Of a stretch of DNA of 39,422 nucleotides, positions 25,524 through 34,466 are shown piece by piece. This DNA comes from Bacteroidales bacterium. GTDB lineage: Bacteria > Bacteroidota > Bacteroidia > Bacteroidales > P3. The translations under genes and the position numbers were made by a program. The DNA lies in contig JAUNHX010000020.1 of the NCBI GenBank assembly GCA_030523765.1, positions 1 through 39,422 of the forward strand, read 5' to 3'. Below the pieces are notes generated by a model that saw only the letters and a program-made list of their open reading frames with translations, ran no database searches and was not told where the DNA came from. Within the stretch, counting starts at the first letter, position 1. Every line of letters starts with the position of its first letter.

Positions 25524-26000
25524 ATGTCAGAAATAAAATATTACAGTGAAGCAGGCTTGCAAAAGCTGAGAGATGAGCTCCATCATCTTATTGCTGTCGA
25601 GCGTCCAGCGGCATCGGCTGCTATCGCCGAAGCTCGCGACAAAGGCGACCTCTCAGAGAATGCTGAGTACGATGCAGCTAAAGAGGCTCAGGGGCATCTT
25701 GAAGCTCGTATCTCCAAGTTGCAAGATTTGGTTGCCAACGCCCGTTTGCTCGATGAGTCAAAGATTGATACCTCTAAGGTGTTGCTCCTTTCAACCATCA
25801 CCATTCGCAATACAAAGAACAATGCTAAACAAAAATATACCATTGTTCCTGAAAGCGAAGCTAACCTTAAGCAAGGCAAGATCTCCGTTACCTCCCCCTT
25901 TGCTCAATCTTTTTTGGGTCATGAGAAAGGTGAAGTAGTCGATGTGGTTGTTCCCGCAGGTAAGATGACCTTCGAGATCCTCTCCATCGAGCGAGAGTAG
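25524..26000 (+). CDS. greA: Transcription elongation factor GreA
   Basis: GreA enters the secondary channel of RNA polymerase and stimulates cleavage of backtracked transcripts. The start MSEIKYYSEAGLQKLRDEL at 25524 gives the standard 158 residues; the longer open frame back to 25476 has no family similarity. The N-terminal coiled coil (about residues 10-75) has the conserved tip region RDKGDLSENAEYDAAKEAQG with its acidic residues. The C-terminal FKBP-like domain includes VPESEANLKQGKISVTSPFA and ends FEILSIERE. It follows the secDF operon terminator and a structured leader, and is 73 bases upstream of the HIT gene. Confidence 0.97.
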   Translation: MSEIKYYSEAGLQKLRDELHHLIAVERPAASAAIAEARDKGDLSENAEYDAAKEAQGHLEARISKLQDLVANARLLDESKIDTSKVLLLSTITIRNTKNNAKQKYTIVPESEANLKQGKISVTSPFAQSFLGHEKGEVVDVVVPAGKMTFEILSIERE

Positions 26001-26073
26001 TTTTTTGTATTGTTATTACACACCAAAAACATCCAATTCGAACTCGTTTTTTTAATTATTTATCAGCATTACT

Positions 26074-26469
26074 ATGGCTTCTATTTTTTCAAAGATAGTA
26101 GCAGGCGAGATTCCCTGCTATAAGGTTGCCGAGACAGACGACTGTCTGGCTTTTCTCGACATTAATCCCGTAGTCAAGGGGCACGTACTATGTATTCCCA
26201 AGAAAGAGGTCGATTATATTTTCGATCTAGATGATGAACTCTTTATCAAGCTTCATCTCTTCAGTCGTCAGGTTGCTCGAGGGTTAAAGAAAGTTTGTCC
26301 TTGCATCAAAGTTGCTACTGCTGTTGTAGGTATCGATGTACCGCATACTCATATTCACTTGATGCCTCTCAACAAACCTAGCGATCTCAACTTCACTCAT
26401 CACGTTGAAGTTACCCCTGAAGAACAGAAGGCTTTGGCTGCACAGATTGCTGCCGCAATCGAACTCTAA
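26074..26469 (+). CDS. HIT-family nucleotide hydrolase/transferase
   Basis: The 131-residue protein starts like HINT-type enzymes (MASIFSKIVAGEIPCYKVAE) and has the histidine triad HTHIHLMP with His91, His93 and His95; His93 is the expected nucleophile. Such enzymes act on phosphoramidates or dinucleotides such as AMP-lysine or AMP-NH2 in the cytoplasm. The usual GQ-V-H context before the triad reads GIDVPH here, so the substrate cannot be named. It is probably co-transcribed with greA, a common pairing in Bacteroidota as far as I recall. Confidence 0.93.
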   Translation: MASIFSKIVAGEIPCYKVAETDDCLAFLDINPVVKGHVLCIPKKEVDYIFDLDDELFIKLHLFSRQVARGLKKVCPCIKVATAVVGIDVPHTHIHLMPLNKPSDLNFTHHVEVTPEEQKALAAQIAAAIEL

Positions 26470-26831
26470 TGACTATTAGACTGTAACAACGGTTCTACAT
26501 ACTTAAAATAGGTTGACTCCCTTGAGGTGTCGTCCTTATTTCTATAAGCTCTCCTTTCCAACAGTATAGAGATAAGATATTATTTCTTCCTAAGCGTTAA
26601 TAGTAGAGTCTATAGAACTACCCAAGAGAAAAAAGGTAAACTATTTATATAGCTTACCTTTTTTCTATCTTTTGTTATATTACGAAAACGATAATGGGCG
26701 TTTTGTTTTTACGCAACATGTGTTTTCTCGCCTCAGCATAGTGCAAACTTTGCGAGATTAACCCTCTGCGTTCGGCTTAACGAAAACTTTATTTATTTTT
26801 CTAATACCAATCAAGAGGTTTCTATTTGTTA
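26470..26831. other. Convergent intergenic region between the HIT and NUDIX genes
   Basis: No gene is seen. It holds the terminator at 26627-26668 and, at about 26715-26800, a moderately GC-richer segment with GCAAACTTTGCGAGATTAAC and CTTAACGAAAACTTTATTT. I suspect that segment belongs to a dispersed intergenic repeat but see only one copy here. Confidence 0.45.
26627..26668 (+). terminator. Bidirectional terminator between convergent genes
   Basis: AAAAAAGGTAAACTAT and ATAGCTTACCTTTTTT form a stem with one mismatch around a short AT-rich loop. A-tract and T-tract on the two sides allow function in both directions, serving greA-HIT and perhaps the convergent NUDIX gene. Confidence 0.8.
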
Positions 26832-27248
26832 CTAAGCAAACAAGGGATTGTTGAGAATGAATTGTACTATTGCCTTATCAGCATCGGCCCAATCAAGTTC
26901 GTGAAGTTCCGATGGCTTTAGCCAATGAAATGCCGTATGTTCGCGAAGGTTAGGAGCGAGGCTATCGGTTGTGCAACAATAAGTAGAGAGGGCAATCGAG
27001 AAATCAGGATATTCGTAGTCCACTGTCATCAGGTGTCTCTCAATCTTCACCTCTATATCCAACTCTTCTTTCAACTCTCTCCGTAGTGCTTCAGGCTCCG
27101 TTTCTCCTGCCTCTACTTTGCCACCTGGAAACTCCCATTTCCCCGAAGTATACGCAAAGCGTGTTTTCCCTTTGCGGACAGTTAGTATTTTCCCGTTCTG
27201 GCATACGACAGCAGCTACCACCCTATAATGATTCTTTATTGTATTCAT
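26832..27248 (-). CDS. NUDIX hydrolase, MutT-like
   Basis: The Nudix box GGKVEAGETEPEALRRELKE followed by ELDI is intact (G-x5-E-x7-RE-x2-EE). The preceding GKWEFPGGK, with KILTVRKGK near the N-terminus, and the C-terminal AFHWLKPSELHELDWADAD are typical of small MutT/8-oxo-dGTPase-like enzymes that clean up oxidised nucleotides; a CTP pyrophosphohydrolase-like specificity is also possible. I chose ATG 27248 (MNTIKNHYRVVAAVV, 138 residues). The frame is open to 27329, but the extra residues have no family similarity; ATGs at 27254 and 27257 are also possible. It is divergent from the lipoprotein gene. Confidence 0.92.
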   Translation of the reverse strand: MNTIKNHYRVVAAVVCQNGKILTVRKGKTRFAYTSGKWEFPGGKVEAGETEPEALRRELKEELDIEVKIERHLMTVDYEYPDFSIALSTYCCTTDSLAPNLREHTAFHWLKPSELHELDWADADKAIVQFILNNPLFA

Positions 27249-27377
27249 ATACATCATTAACGTTACCGATGTCAATAAAGTATCAACCCCCTCTAATTTT
27301 CTTCTTAATCCCCTACAAGGTACACACAATAAAAAGCGAAGCTCTTCGTTTTAGATATGTTATTATAAATAAATAGT

Positions 27378-28235
27378 ATGATGAAACGTTATCGACTTCC
27401 CTTCCTCATAATAGCATTGCTGACGGCCTTGATGGCATCGTCGTGTAGTTCTGATCTTCATTATGCCAATGCCTTCTTGCGTAAACATAAGCGAGGTAAG
27501 TCAACAGCCACCGAACAGATATATGTATGTCTGCCCAAAACGGTACTCCACACCAATTCATCGCTCAATAGTGTAGAGGATTTCAATACTCTTACCGTAA
27601 CAGAGCAAGACTCTATCATCGCTTCTCTTACAAATATACTCAACCGAGTTAACGACTCCATTTTCCTTGCTCAGTTCTCTCAAGCCATGCTTTTTACCAT
27701 CAGTCAAACAAATATACCCATTGTGATTGTTGACGATGAATCACAACTACCCCAAGCCTCCCGCGATACCCTTGTCCTCAATGTGGTTCAGGTTGAAGCA
27801 GAAGAATTTCTTGAGCGTTCGCGGAGCGATTTCTATACTCGCAATGGCTACTATTACAATTACGATTACGATCTTCGCCATTTCTCCACCAATGCTTGGT
27901 TTGAGTTTGATGCCCCAGGGGCTGATACCAATCTCTATTTCATGAACCAAGAGGTGATGGAAGACTTTCGAGGTACTGTTGTCTCCCTCAAAGGTCAACA
28001 AGCCAAACTCAATGGCACCTTCAACCGTATCAACGTCAACGATGCTTATCGTACCGCACGCCAGTTGGGTTATACCTGTGGAACCAGTTATGTCGAGCAG
28101 ATACTCTTAGACCAAGTTAAGAAGAACAAAGGTACCAACACATGGTACATGTTATACAATCCCTCTTCCAACGACGTCAATGTGATGGTCGATTACGAGT
28201 CGGGCAAAGAATATCGTTTCACCAAGGTCCAGTAA
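27378..28235 (+). CDS. Putative lipoprotein of unknown function
   Basis: The 285-residue protein begins with a lipoprotein signal (MMKRYRLPFLIIALLTALMA, then SSCSSD with Cys23). The mature part has a conserved-looking segment, YFMNQEVMEDFRGTVVSLKG, a Tyr-rich stretch (NGYYYNYDYDLRHF) and a C-terminal WYMLYNPSSNDVNVMVDYES. I recognise no named domain. It is probably anchored in the cell envelope. It stands alone between divergent NUDIX and the YitT gene and has a strong terminator. Confidence 0.82.
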   Translation: MMKRYRLPFLIIALLTALMASSCSSDLHYANAFLRKHKRGKSTATEQIYVCLPKTVLHTNSSLNSVEDFNTLTVTEQDSIIASLTNILNRVNDSIFLAQFSQAMLFTISQTNIPIVIVDDESQLPQASRDTLVLNVVQVEAEEFLERSRSDFYTRNGYYYNYDYDLRHFSTNAWFEFDAPGADTNLYFMNQEVMEDFRGTVVSLKGQQAKLNGTFNRINVNDAYRTARQLGYTCGTSYVEQILLDQVKKNKGTNTWYMLYNPSSNDVNVMVDYESGKEYRFTKVQ

Positions 28236-28284
28236 ACTCAGAGTTTAGCCAATCTGCTATCCATCATCCTATCACTTTCTACCT

Positions 28285-28335
28285 TTTGCTTCTCTCATTA
28301 AATCATAAAGATAATGAGAGAAGCAAATTTTTTTT
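28285..28335 (+). terminator. Terminator of the lipoprotein gene
   Basis: TTTGCTTCTCTCATTA (28285-28300) and TAATGAGAGAAGCAAA (28312-28327) form a perfect 16-bp stem with an 11-base loop, followed by eight T. Confidence 0.93.
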
Positions 28336-28361
28336 GCCATCTCGCAGTTCTTTGTATCTTT
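28332..28361 (+). promoter_or_regulatory. Promoter of the YitT-family gene
   Basis: TTTG (28332-28335), 18 bases and TATCTTTG (28354-28361) match the Bacteroidota pattern. It overlaps the T-run of the preceding terminator. The leader to the ATG at 28431 is about 60 bases. Confidence 0.65.
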
Positions 28362-28430
28362 GCATTTCCGTTTGCTTTACGCCGTAAGCATGCGAAAAGC
28401 TTATACACTGATAGTTAAATAAAAATTGAT

Positions 28431-29387
28431 ATGCAGAAAAAGAACCTAAAAAAAGAAATTTATGCCTACTTATTGGTCATTGTAGGTAGTTTGCTTTTTG
28501 CCGTTGGCGACGTGATGTTTGTCAACCCCTATCTCTTAGCCCCCGGTGGCACTTATGGTCTCTCCAATGTGCTCAACACCGTATGGCCGTGGCGCATCTC
28601 TTTATATGCCATCTGTATGGATGTCCCGTTGCTTATTATCGGTACCCTTGTTTTGGGTCCCAAGTTTGGCGTTAAAACCATTGTATCTACTGCCCTTATT
28701 TTCGCTTTCACATGGCTGCTCGAGTTCTTCTGGGGCTATAACCCCGTCATCCACGAAGGTGATATTATCACTGATCTTCAGGCCTCTGGCATGAGTCTCA
28801 CCCAAGTTGTTGAAGTGCCTCATGGTGGTGCTTGGTTTGTTCCTGATTATTTCCTCAACACTGTTGTTGCTGGGCTTATCTACGGACTTGCTATTGGCTT
28901 AATCTTCAAGTCGGGTGCCACCTCTGGCGGTAGCGATATCATCTCAATGATCCTACATAAATATACCAAGATCTCGCTGGGTACTCTCGTTATGATTGTT
29001 GATGGCTGCATTACCCTCACCACCCTTATCGCCTTCAAGCAAATCCGACTCCCCATCTATTCTATCATTGTCATTGTTATCGAGGGTTATGTGATTGACC
29101 TCGTTGTTGACGGTATGAAACGTTACAAAACTGCCTATATCGTTACCGACAAAGTTGAAGCTGTCCGCGAGTATATTATCAACGATCTTCATCGTGGAGG
29201 TACCGCCTTTGTAGGCAAAGGACTCTACCAAAACAGTGAGCGCACTATGATTTACGTAACAATGAATCGTACCGACTTTGTACGTATGAAGAGCGAACTC
29301 CATAATATCGATCCCGACTGCTTCGTCAATGTGCTTGATTCTAGTGAGATTATTGGTAAAGGCTTCAAAATGCTCCCCTCGGAGTAG
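28431..29387 (+). CDS. YitT-family integral membrane protein
   Basis: The 318-residue protein has several hydrophobic segments, starting with YAYLLVIVGSLLFAVGDVMF, and the family's NPYLLAPGGTYGLSNVL motif. A second copy of the theme is FKSGATSGGSDIISMIL near residue 165. From about residue 235 a soluble DUF2179 domain follows (AYIVTDKVEAVREYIINDLH, GGTAFVGKGLY, VTMNRTDFVRMKSELHNIDP). The biochemical function of the family is not established; transport is assumed. It has its own promoter and stands as a single gene. Confidence 0.93.
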   Translation: MQKKNLKKEIYAYLLVIVGSLLFAVGDVMFVNPYLLAPGGTYGLSNVLNTVWPWRISLYAICMDVPLLIIGTLVLGPKFGVKTIVSTALIFAFTWLLEFFWGYNPVIHEGDIITDLQASGMSLTQVVEVPHGGAWFVPDYFLNTVVAGLIYGLAIGLIFKSGATSGGSDIISMILHKYTKISLGTLVMIVDGCITLTTLIAFKQIRLPIYSIIVIVIEGYVIDLVVDGMKRYKTAYIVTDKVEAVREYIINDLHRGGTAFVGKGLYQNSERTMIYVTMNRTDFVRMKSELHNIDPDCFVNVLDSSEIIGKGFKMLPSE

Positions 29388-29759
29388 TGAGTAGTACGAT
29401 TCCTATAGTCAACTCTATATAATTCAACCCTCCAAGGATAGATCTCAGTCTTTTCGGACTGTGCTGCTCTTGGAGGATTGTTCATATGATAGGTTCTATA
29501 AATCCCTTTTGGGGATTTTGAAGGGATTATGGAATAAAATGCTGTACGAAGCGAGGGCGCATTGTGGGCTATTCAACCGATTGGCTAGCAGCAAGATGTC
29601 GACAAGACTTCAAAAAAGCTGGAAAGATTCCTATTACCCAATATTATTTTTTTTGTTTAATCGGTGAAATAATAGAACCCACCATATAGCAATTGTCCAT
29701 GCAATAATTGCCATTTATCCACGTTATAAACACAAAATAAGCAAATAGAAAGGCATCGC
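29388..29759. other. Intergenic region with hairpins before the glycosyltransferase
   Basis: No gene is seen; a 68-codon frame at 29461-29667 has no support. CCTCCAAG (29429-29436) and CTTGGAGG (29469-29476) enclose an inner CAGTC/GACTG stem. AAATCCC (about 29501) and GGGATTT form a second small hairpin that may end the YitT transcript. Just before the next gene, AGAAAGG (29746-29752) is a rare Shine-Dalgarno-like site. Confidence 0.5.
29429..29476 (+). terminator. Possible terminator hairpin after the YitT gene
   Basis: An 8-bp outer stem and a 5-bp inner stem (CAGTC / GACTG) form a two-step hairpin about 40 bases past the YitT stop. It lacks a clean T tract. Confidence 0.4.
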
Positions 29760-30968
29760 ATGAAGATACTCCAGCTTTGCAACAAACCGCCCTATCCACC
29801 TGTCGATGGAGGTACTTTGGCCATGCACCGCATCACCGAAGGACTCCTATCTGCTAGCCATGAAGTGAAGGTTCTCACCGTTGCCACCGACAAGCACCCG
29901 CTTCAAACACAACTTATCGACGACAAATACCAGCAGCAAACGCAAATTGAATCAGTCTATATCGACCTCAAGGTCAAAGCCCTCGATGCTGGAGTAGCTT
30001 TGCTTTGCGGCGATTCCTATAATGTGAAACGCTATGAAAGCCGAGCTATGGAGCAGCGTATCGTTGAGTTGCTAGAAGCTGAATCATATGATATTGTTCA
30101 AATCGAAAGCATTTTCCTTACTCCCTATTTACCAGCCATACGCAATCATAGTCAGGCTCGGATTGTCCTCCGAGCTCACAATGTAGAGCATCAGATATGG
30201 CGACAAAATGCCTTGCAGCTTCCACTTTCCATGAAGCGGTGGTATATGAAAAAGCTAGCCCTCGCCCTACGAATGTACGAGTTAGAGCACATTAATGAAT
30301 TTGATGCTATAGCTTGTATCAGCCCCCTCGATGCCGATTACTTCAAAGCCAACGGATGTCGCCGTCCTATGGTTGTGGTACCTTTTGCTATCGATCCTCA
30401 GCCTGAGGTTCCTCAATCAGATATTGAACAAGGTTCTATTTATCATTTAGGCGCAATGGACTGGACTCCCAATGTCGACAGTGTCCGATGGTTTTTAGAT
30501 AAAGTATGGCCCCAGGTCGAGTCCTCTATTCCCAATGCCAAACTCTACCTAGCTGGCCGCTCCATGCCATCCGATCTCATGGAACGTTGTAGTTCACGGG
30601 TCGTGGTCGAAGGGCAAATTCCCGATGCTCATGCCTATATGCGAAGCAAACAAATCAATCTTGTGCCTCTTCTCTCAGGCAGCGGTATCCGAGTCAAGAT
30701 TCTAGAAGCGATGGCGATGGGACAATGTGTCATCGCCACCACGATTGGAGCCAACGGCATTGATTGTACAGATGGAGAGGATATACTCATTGCAGATACC
30801 CCATCCCAAATGGTACAGCAGCTTCAACGTTGCTTTGCCGACCCATCATTACCCCGCCATATCGGAGCTAACGGCCGTCAACTAGTCCAGCAGCAGTATG
30901 CCAACGGAGTGCTTACCCAGCGGTTGCTACAACTGTATGAGCGGATTATTCCTACCCCGATGCAATAA
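29760..30968 (+). CDS. GT4-type glycosyltransferase (GT-B fold)
   Basis: The 402-residue protein begins MKILQLCNKPPYPPVDGGTL, the usual N-terminal Gly-rich acceptor-site loop of GT-B enzymes. The C-terminal donor domain has YHLGAMDWTPNVDSVRWFLD, LYLAGRSMP, and NLVPLLSGSGIRVKILEAMA followed by MGQCVIATTIGANGID, with the E-x7-E-like nucleotide-sugar site. It probably transfers a sugar from a nucleotide donor in making surface polysaccharide, glycolipid or a modified glycan; donor and acceptor cannot be told. It stands alone and is not in a visible polysaccharide cluster. The ATG at 29760 is preceded by AGAAAGG at a suitable distance. Confidence 0.92.
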   Translation: MKILQLCNKPPYPPVDGGTLAMHRITEGLLSASHEVKVLTVATDKHPLQTQLIDDKYQQQTQIESVYIDLKVKALDAGVALLCGDSYNVKRYESRAMEQRIVELLEAESYDIVQIESIFLTPYLPAIRNHSQARIVLRAHNVEHQIWRQNALQLPLSMKRWYMKKLALALRMYELEHINEFDAIACISPLDADYFKANGCRRPMVVVPFAIDPQPEVPQSDIEQGSIYHLGAMDWTPNVDSVRWFLDKVWPQVESSIPNAKLYLAGRSMPSDLMERCSSRVVVEGQIPDAHAYMRSKQINLVPLLSGSGIRVKILEAMAMGQCVIATTIGANGIDCTDGEDILIADTPSQMVQQLQRCFADPSLPRHIGANGRQLVQQQYANGVLTQRLLQLYERIIPTPMQ

Positions 30969-31020
30969 AAGCACTAAACCCTCGTTATTTATCAACGAAT
31001 AAAGAATAATACGATAAGAT

Positions 31021-31536
31021 ATGCGTAAAACCATACTTCTTTCATTGATGCTTTCCTTTGCCACCCTCCTTGTGGCTCAGATCAAAGTGCCAGGAACCAA
31101 CGTGCAGTTCTCTTTTCCTAACGGTGGATGGAAATATCTGCAAACTACCACTGTCGACAAAAATACCACCGTTTACCTTTATTCCTATGCCGCACGCGAT
31201 GTGGTTGATGAGTTAGGTGATACCGTTCTCCCTCACTTGCGCATCTATGTGAGGAAAAATTATAGCAAATCGGTATACGATCTCTCCTACGATCGCTTCA
31301 ATCAGCTCCCCTATCAAACACTGAGCGATTTCCAGCCCACCGTACCTGGCAGTCTCGGACTGATAGGAGCCTATCAGAGTCTCCTCGATAACAAATCGTA
31401 CGAGTTTCGTATGGTTTACCTCAAGGATAAGAACACTGCTGTTGAGTTTCGTACTGAAACCACTGTCGATACTTTCGACCAATTCGATAAAGAGTTTCAG
31501 GATATTATAGCTACCCTCAAGGTGGTAGGCAAGTAA
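31021..31536 (+). CDS. Secreted protein of unknown function, 171 residues
   Basis: A signal peptide (MRKTILLSLMLSFATLLVAQ) precedes a compact domain beginning IKVPGTNVQFSFPNGGWKYL and ending FDKEFQDIIATLKVVGK. The pattern of an amphipathic first strand, a central Y-x-YDR segment and a C-terminal helix ending in ATLKV recalls DcrB/PsbP-like folds (weak inference). The gene lies 37 bases upstream of the OmpA-like protein gene and is probably co-transcribed with it. Confidence 0.78.
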   Translation: MRKTILLSLMLSFATLLVAQIKVPGTNVQFSFPNGGWKYLQTTTVDKNTTVYLYSYAARDVVDELGDTVLPHLRIYVRKNYSKSVYDLSYDRFNQLPYQTLSDFQPTVPGSLGLIGAYQSLLDNKSYEFRMVYLKDKNTAVEFRTETTVDTFDQFDKEFQDIIATLKVVGK

Positions 31537-31573
31537 CCTCAACGGAGGCAATTTCCTAAAAAAAAACTGTGTA

Positions 31574-34342
31574 ATGAAAAAACTGCTGCTGCTCGTTATG
31601 GGACTGCTGCTGTCGTTTGGAGCGATGGCACAATATGATATAGACAAAATCGATGTCCAGTATCTCTATTCTAAGTTGTATAAAAACTACTTGAAGCATC
31701 CAAACGATGTAGCCGCAATGTATGAACTCTCCCAGTTTTATATCACCCCAGGCAATCCCATGGGAAGCCTCCCATTAGCCATGGATTATATAGTTCAAGC
31801 CGAGGAGCGTTACGTAATGATGGTTGAAGATGAAGCCTACTATCGCGATGTGGCTAAACTTATCAAAAAAAAGATTACCGTTGCCTCTGTCCGTCAAGCT
31901 AAGCAGCATATTGTTGACTCTACCGTTACCTATCTTCAGTCTGTACCCGAAGGCACTGCCCTCTCCTCTGCTGAACTCGATAATATAGCCCAGTCGTTCG
32001 CCGGACAAGATCGAGTTATGTTCCTCATAGAGCATCATCGCCTACAGGGCTCCCTTATCGAAGCTCGGCGTGTAGGCACTCTCGATGCCCTCTATGCCTT
32101 TGTTAAGAAATATCCCAACACCGATGAAGCTGAAGCAGCTCAGCGTGAAATGCTTGAAATGGCTCGCGCCCAATGTGCTCAAGTGCAGTGGGAAAGCGAA
32201 GTTGATGCCATTGTGGCCCCCTACCTTGATGTAGAAGGTATGAGTAGGGTGGCCTATAAACGCAAAAGCACTCTTGCTTACGCCCAAGCCTGCCAGCACC
32301 ATACCGTTGAAGCATATCAAGACTATCTAAAACGCTACCCCTCGGGCGATGAGTATGCCGATGCTCTCGACAAACTTGACGGACTCCTACAACTAGAATA
32401 CAACAATCTCTCTACCCCCCAAGAATATGCAGCCTTCGCTCATCATCATGCTGAGAGTGAATTGGCTGCTCAGGCAGTCAATCATCTGCGCAATCGTATC
32501 GTCACCCAGCGCGATGTTGAAGCAGTACGCATCTACCTCAAAGAGTTCCCCCTTGACGAGAAGCGCGACTCCATTTATCGCCTCTATTACGGATGGCACC
32601 TCGAAGAGGGTAATGCCGATCCTATCCTTCGGTTTAAAGAGGAGAATCCCGACTTCCCCTATCAGACCCCTCTCGAACGTGATCTCAGTTTAGCTCGTCG
32701 AAAAGACTCTATCAATCTTCTGCCCCGCTTTGAGGAATCGCAGTTCCCCACCTATACCCAGTACATCTATCGCCTCACAGGTCGCAAAGTCTCTTACGTA
32801 GGACTTGTCCGTACGCTGCAGCAACTCATCGCTGCCAATAATTGGAATGGTGTACTAGAGCGAATGAACAAGTTCGACATCAGTTTCGAAAACGATTGTG
32901 TAGAAGAGTGTGCAGAACTTCGCTCTATCGTTAGTGCTCCTGTCGACAAAAAGAAGAACCTTGTTGTTGAAGTAGCGCCATCCTATACCATGACCCGTCC
33001 TCAAGTGGTGCAGAATGGTAAGATGCTCTTCTATAACAAAGTCGAGCATGGTAAATCTATCATCACTAGGGCTCAACGCACTGTAGGCAAGAAATACCGA
33101 TGGCAAAACATCGGTGATGTACAATTTACCAATGCCAACAACAATGGAAGTCTCGAATTTTATAGCCTTTTCGATCATGGTAGTAAGATGTTGCTCCGTC
33201 AAGGTGAGGAAATCTGTATTGCTGCCAACGAAGGCACTCAGTGGACCATTACTGATATTCCTGGCTATCCCGTAAACACAGACTACCATGAATATGATGT
33301 TGTTATGGTACCTGATGGTTCTGGAATTTTGCTATCCAGTGATCGCCCCAATGGTCAGAATCTTCAGCGTTCGGGAGCCTATTTCCATGGTGACACAGCC
33401 CTTGCCTCCGACATCTATTACATTCCTCGTAGCGAACATGGATGGGGCGAAGCTATCAACCTTGGTATCAATGTCAACACACCCTATTGCGACCATAGTC
33501 CAATCCTTAGTGCCGATATGAAAACCCTCTATTTCATAACCGATGGACATGGTGGACTAGGATATGGTGATATATATGTTGTTACCCGCAATGATATCGA
33601 TGATTGGCAGTCGTGGAGCAAACCCAAAAACTACGGTAAAGAAACCAACTCCGGCTTCGACGAAATGAGTGTTACCCTCTCCGATGATGAGAAGAACCTC
33701 TTCTTCATCTCCAACCGCACAGGGGCCAACGCATGCTATAGCATCGCTGCCACTCATCAGGGAGGTAGTGGTTCAGTCGATGTCACCATCACCCCACAGT
33801 CAACCGAGATGAAGATCATCCTCATCGACCTCTCTTCCCAAAATGTGGTCCATGAACAGAAAACCTTTACGAAGAAAGCGCATAAAACGCCCTTATATAG
33901 TGAGAAACAGTATGTAATCCTTGGCCATGCTGCCAATGGTCAGTATGTTCCCTCTATTTTGGTAACCCCAAGTAAGAAATCGTCCATCGAGGTATCCTCT
34001 CTTGCACTGACCGATTTACAAAATGCTGAGCGTGCTATTCCACTTTACGGTGTAGTGTTCAGCAGCAACAGTCCTCAACTCCGCAGTAGTGCAGAACAAG
34101 AGTTACGCATCCTCGCCGACTATCTCCAAGCCAACCCCAAACTGCAGATCGAAATCCAAATCAATGTACCTGGCGACGACGATGTTCACTGCTTCAACTT
34201 GGGTAAATCGCGGGGTACCTCTGTTAAAGATTTCCTTGTCACCTCAGGCATCGATCTTAACCGCATCGTCATCTCAAACTTCGGCAACGTCAACTATATG
34301 GCTGATCCCCCTGCTGCCGAAGTGTTGATGAAAGTTCGATAG
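31574..34342 (+). CDS. TPR / PD40 / OmpA-like envelope protein
   Basis: The 922-residue protein has a signal peptide (MKKLLLLVMGLLLSFGAMAQ). Residues about 25-440 are helical with TPR-like repeats, for example YAFVKKYPNTDEAEAAQREM and YQDYLKRYPSGDEYADALDK. Residues about 540-730 contain WD40/PD40 beta-propeller motifs (ILLSSDRPNGQN, LYFITDGHGGLGYGDIYVV, LFFISNRTG). The C-terminus (about 820-922) resembles OmpA/MotB: LRSSAEQELRILADYLQANP and FNLGKSRGTSVKDFL. The usual peptidoglycan-binding GHTD is replaced by NVPGDDD, so binding is uncertain. The order TPR, propeller, OmpA is that of T9SS component PorE and related proteins; this may be a paralogue (inference). Confidence 0.87.
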   Translation: MKKLLLLVMGLLLSFGAMAQYDIDKIDVQYLYSKLYKNYLKHPNDVAAMYELSQFYITPGNPMGSLPLAMDYIVQAEERYVMMVEDEAYYRDVAKLIKKKITVASVRQAKQHIVDSTVTYLQSVPEGTALSSAELDNIAQSFAGQDRVMFLIEHHRLQGSLIEARRVGTLDALYAFVKKYPNTDEAEAAQREMLEMARAQCAQVQWESEVDAIVAPYLDVEGMSRVAYKRKSTLAYAQACQHHTVEAYQDYLKRYPSGDEYADALDKLDGLLQLEYNNLSTPQEYAAFAHHHAESELAAQAVNHLRNRIVTQRDVEAVRIYLKEFPLDEKRDSIYRLYYGWHLEEGNADPILRFKEENPDFPYQTPLERDLSLARRKDSINLLPRFEESQFPTYTQYIYRLTGRKVSYVGLVRTLQQLIAANNWNGVLERMNKFDISFENDCVEECAELRSIVSAPVDKKKNLVVEVAPSYTMTRPQVVQNGKMLFYNKVEHGKSIITRAQRTVGKKYRWQNIGDVQFTNANNNGSLEFYSLFDHGSKMLLRQGEEICIAANEGTQWTITDIPGYPVNTDYHEYDVVMVPDGSGILLSSDRPNGQNLQRSGAYFHGDTALASDIYYIPRSEHGWGEAINLGINVNTPYCDHSPILSADMKTLYFITDGHGGLGYGDIYVVTRNDIDDWQSWSKPKNYGKETNSGFDEMSVTLSDDEKNLFFISNRTGANACYSIAATHQGGSGSVDVTITPQSTEMKIILIDLSSQNVVHEQKTFTKKAHKTPLYSEKQYVILGHAANGQYVPSILVTPSKKSSIEVSSLALTDLQNAERAIPLYGVVFSSNSPQLRSSAEQELRILADYLQANPKLQIEIQINVPGDDDVHCFNLGKSRGTSVKDFLVTSGIDLNRIVISNFGNVNYMADPPAAEVLMKVR

Positions 34343-34466
34343 TGTCGTTCATCCTGTCTGATTGTTTATTCATGTGTTAGCTATCGAACAAAAAGGATGG
34401 TTCGCTTTGTATAATCTCATTTCTTTTCAGTTAAATTGATATGTCATTGTAATTCTGTAGCCCGAA

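Noticed and set aside
29461-29667. 68-codon frame before the glycosyltransferase gene
   Set aside because: It overlaps hairpins, has no similarity to known families and no start signals.
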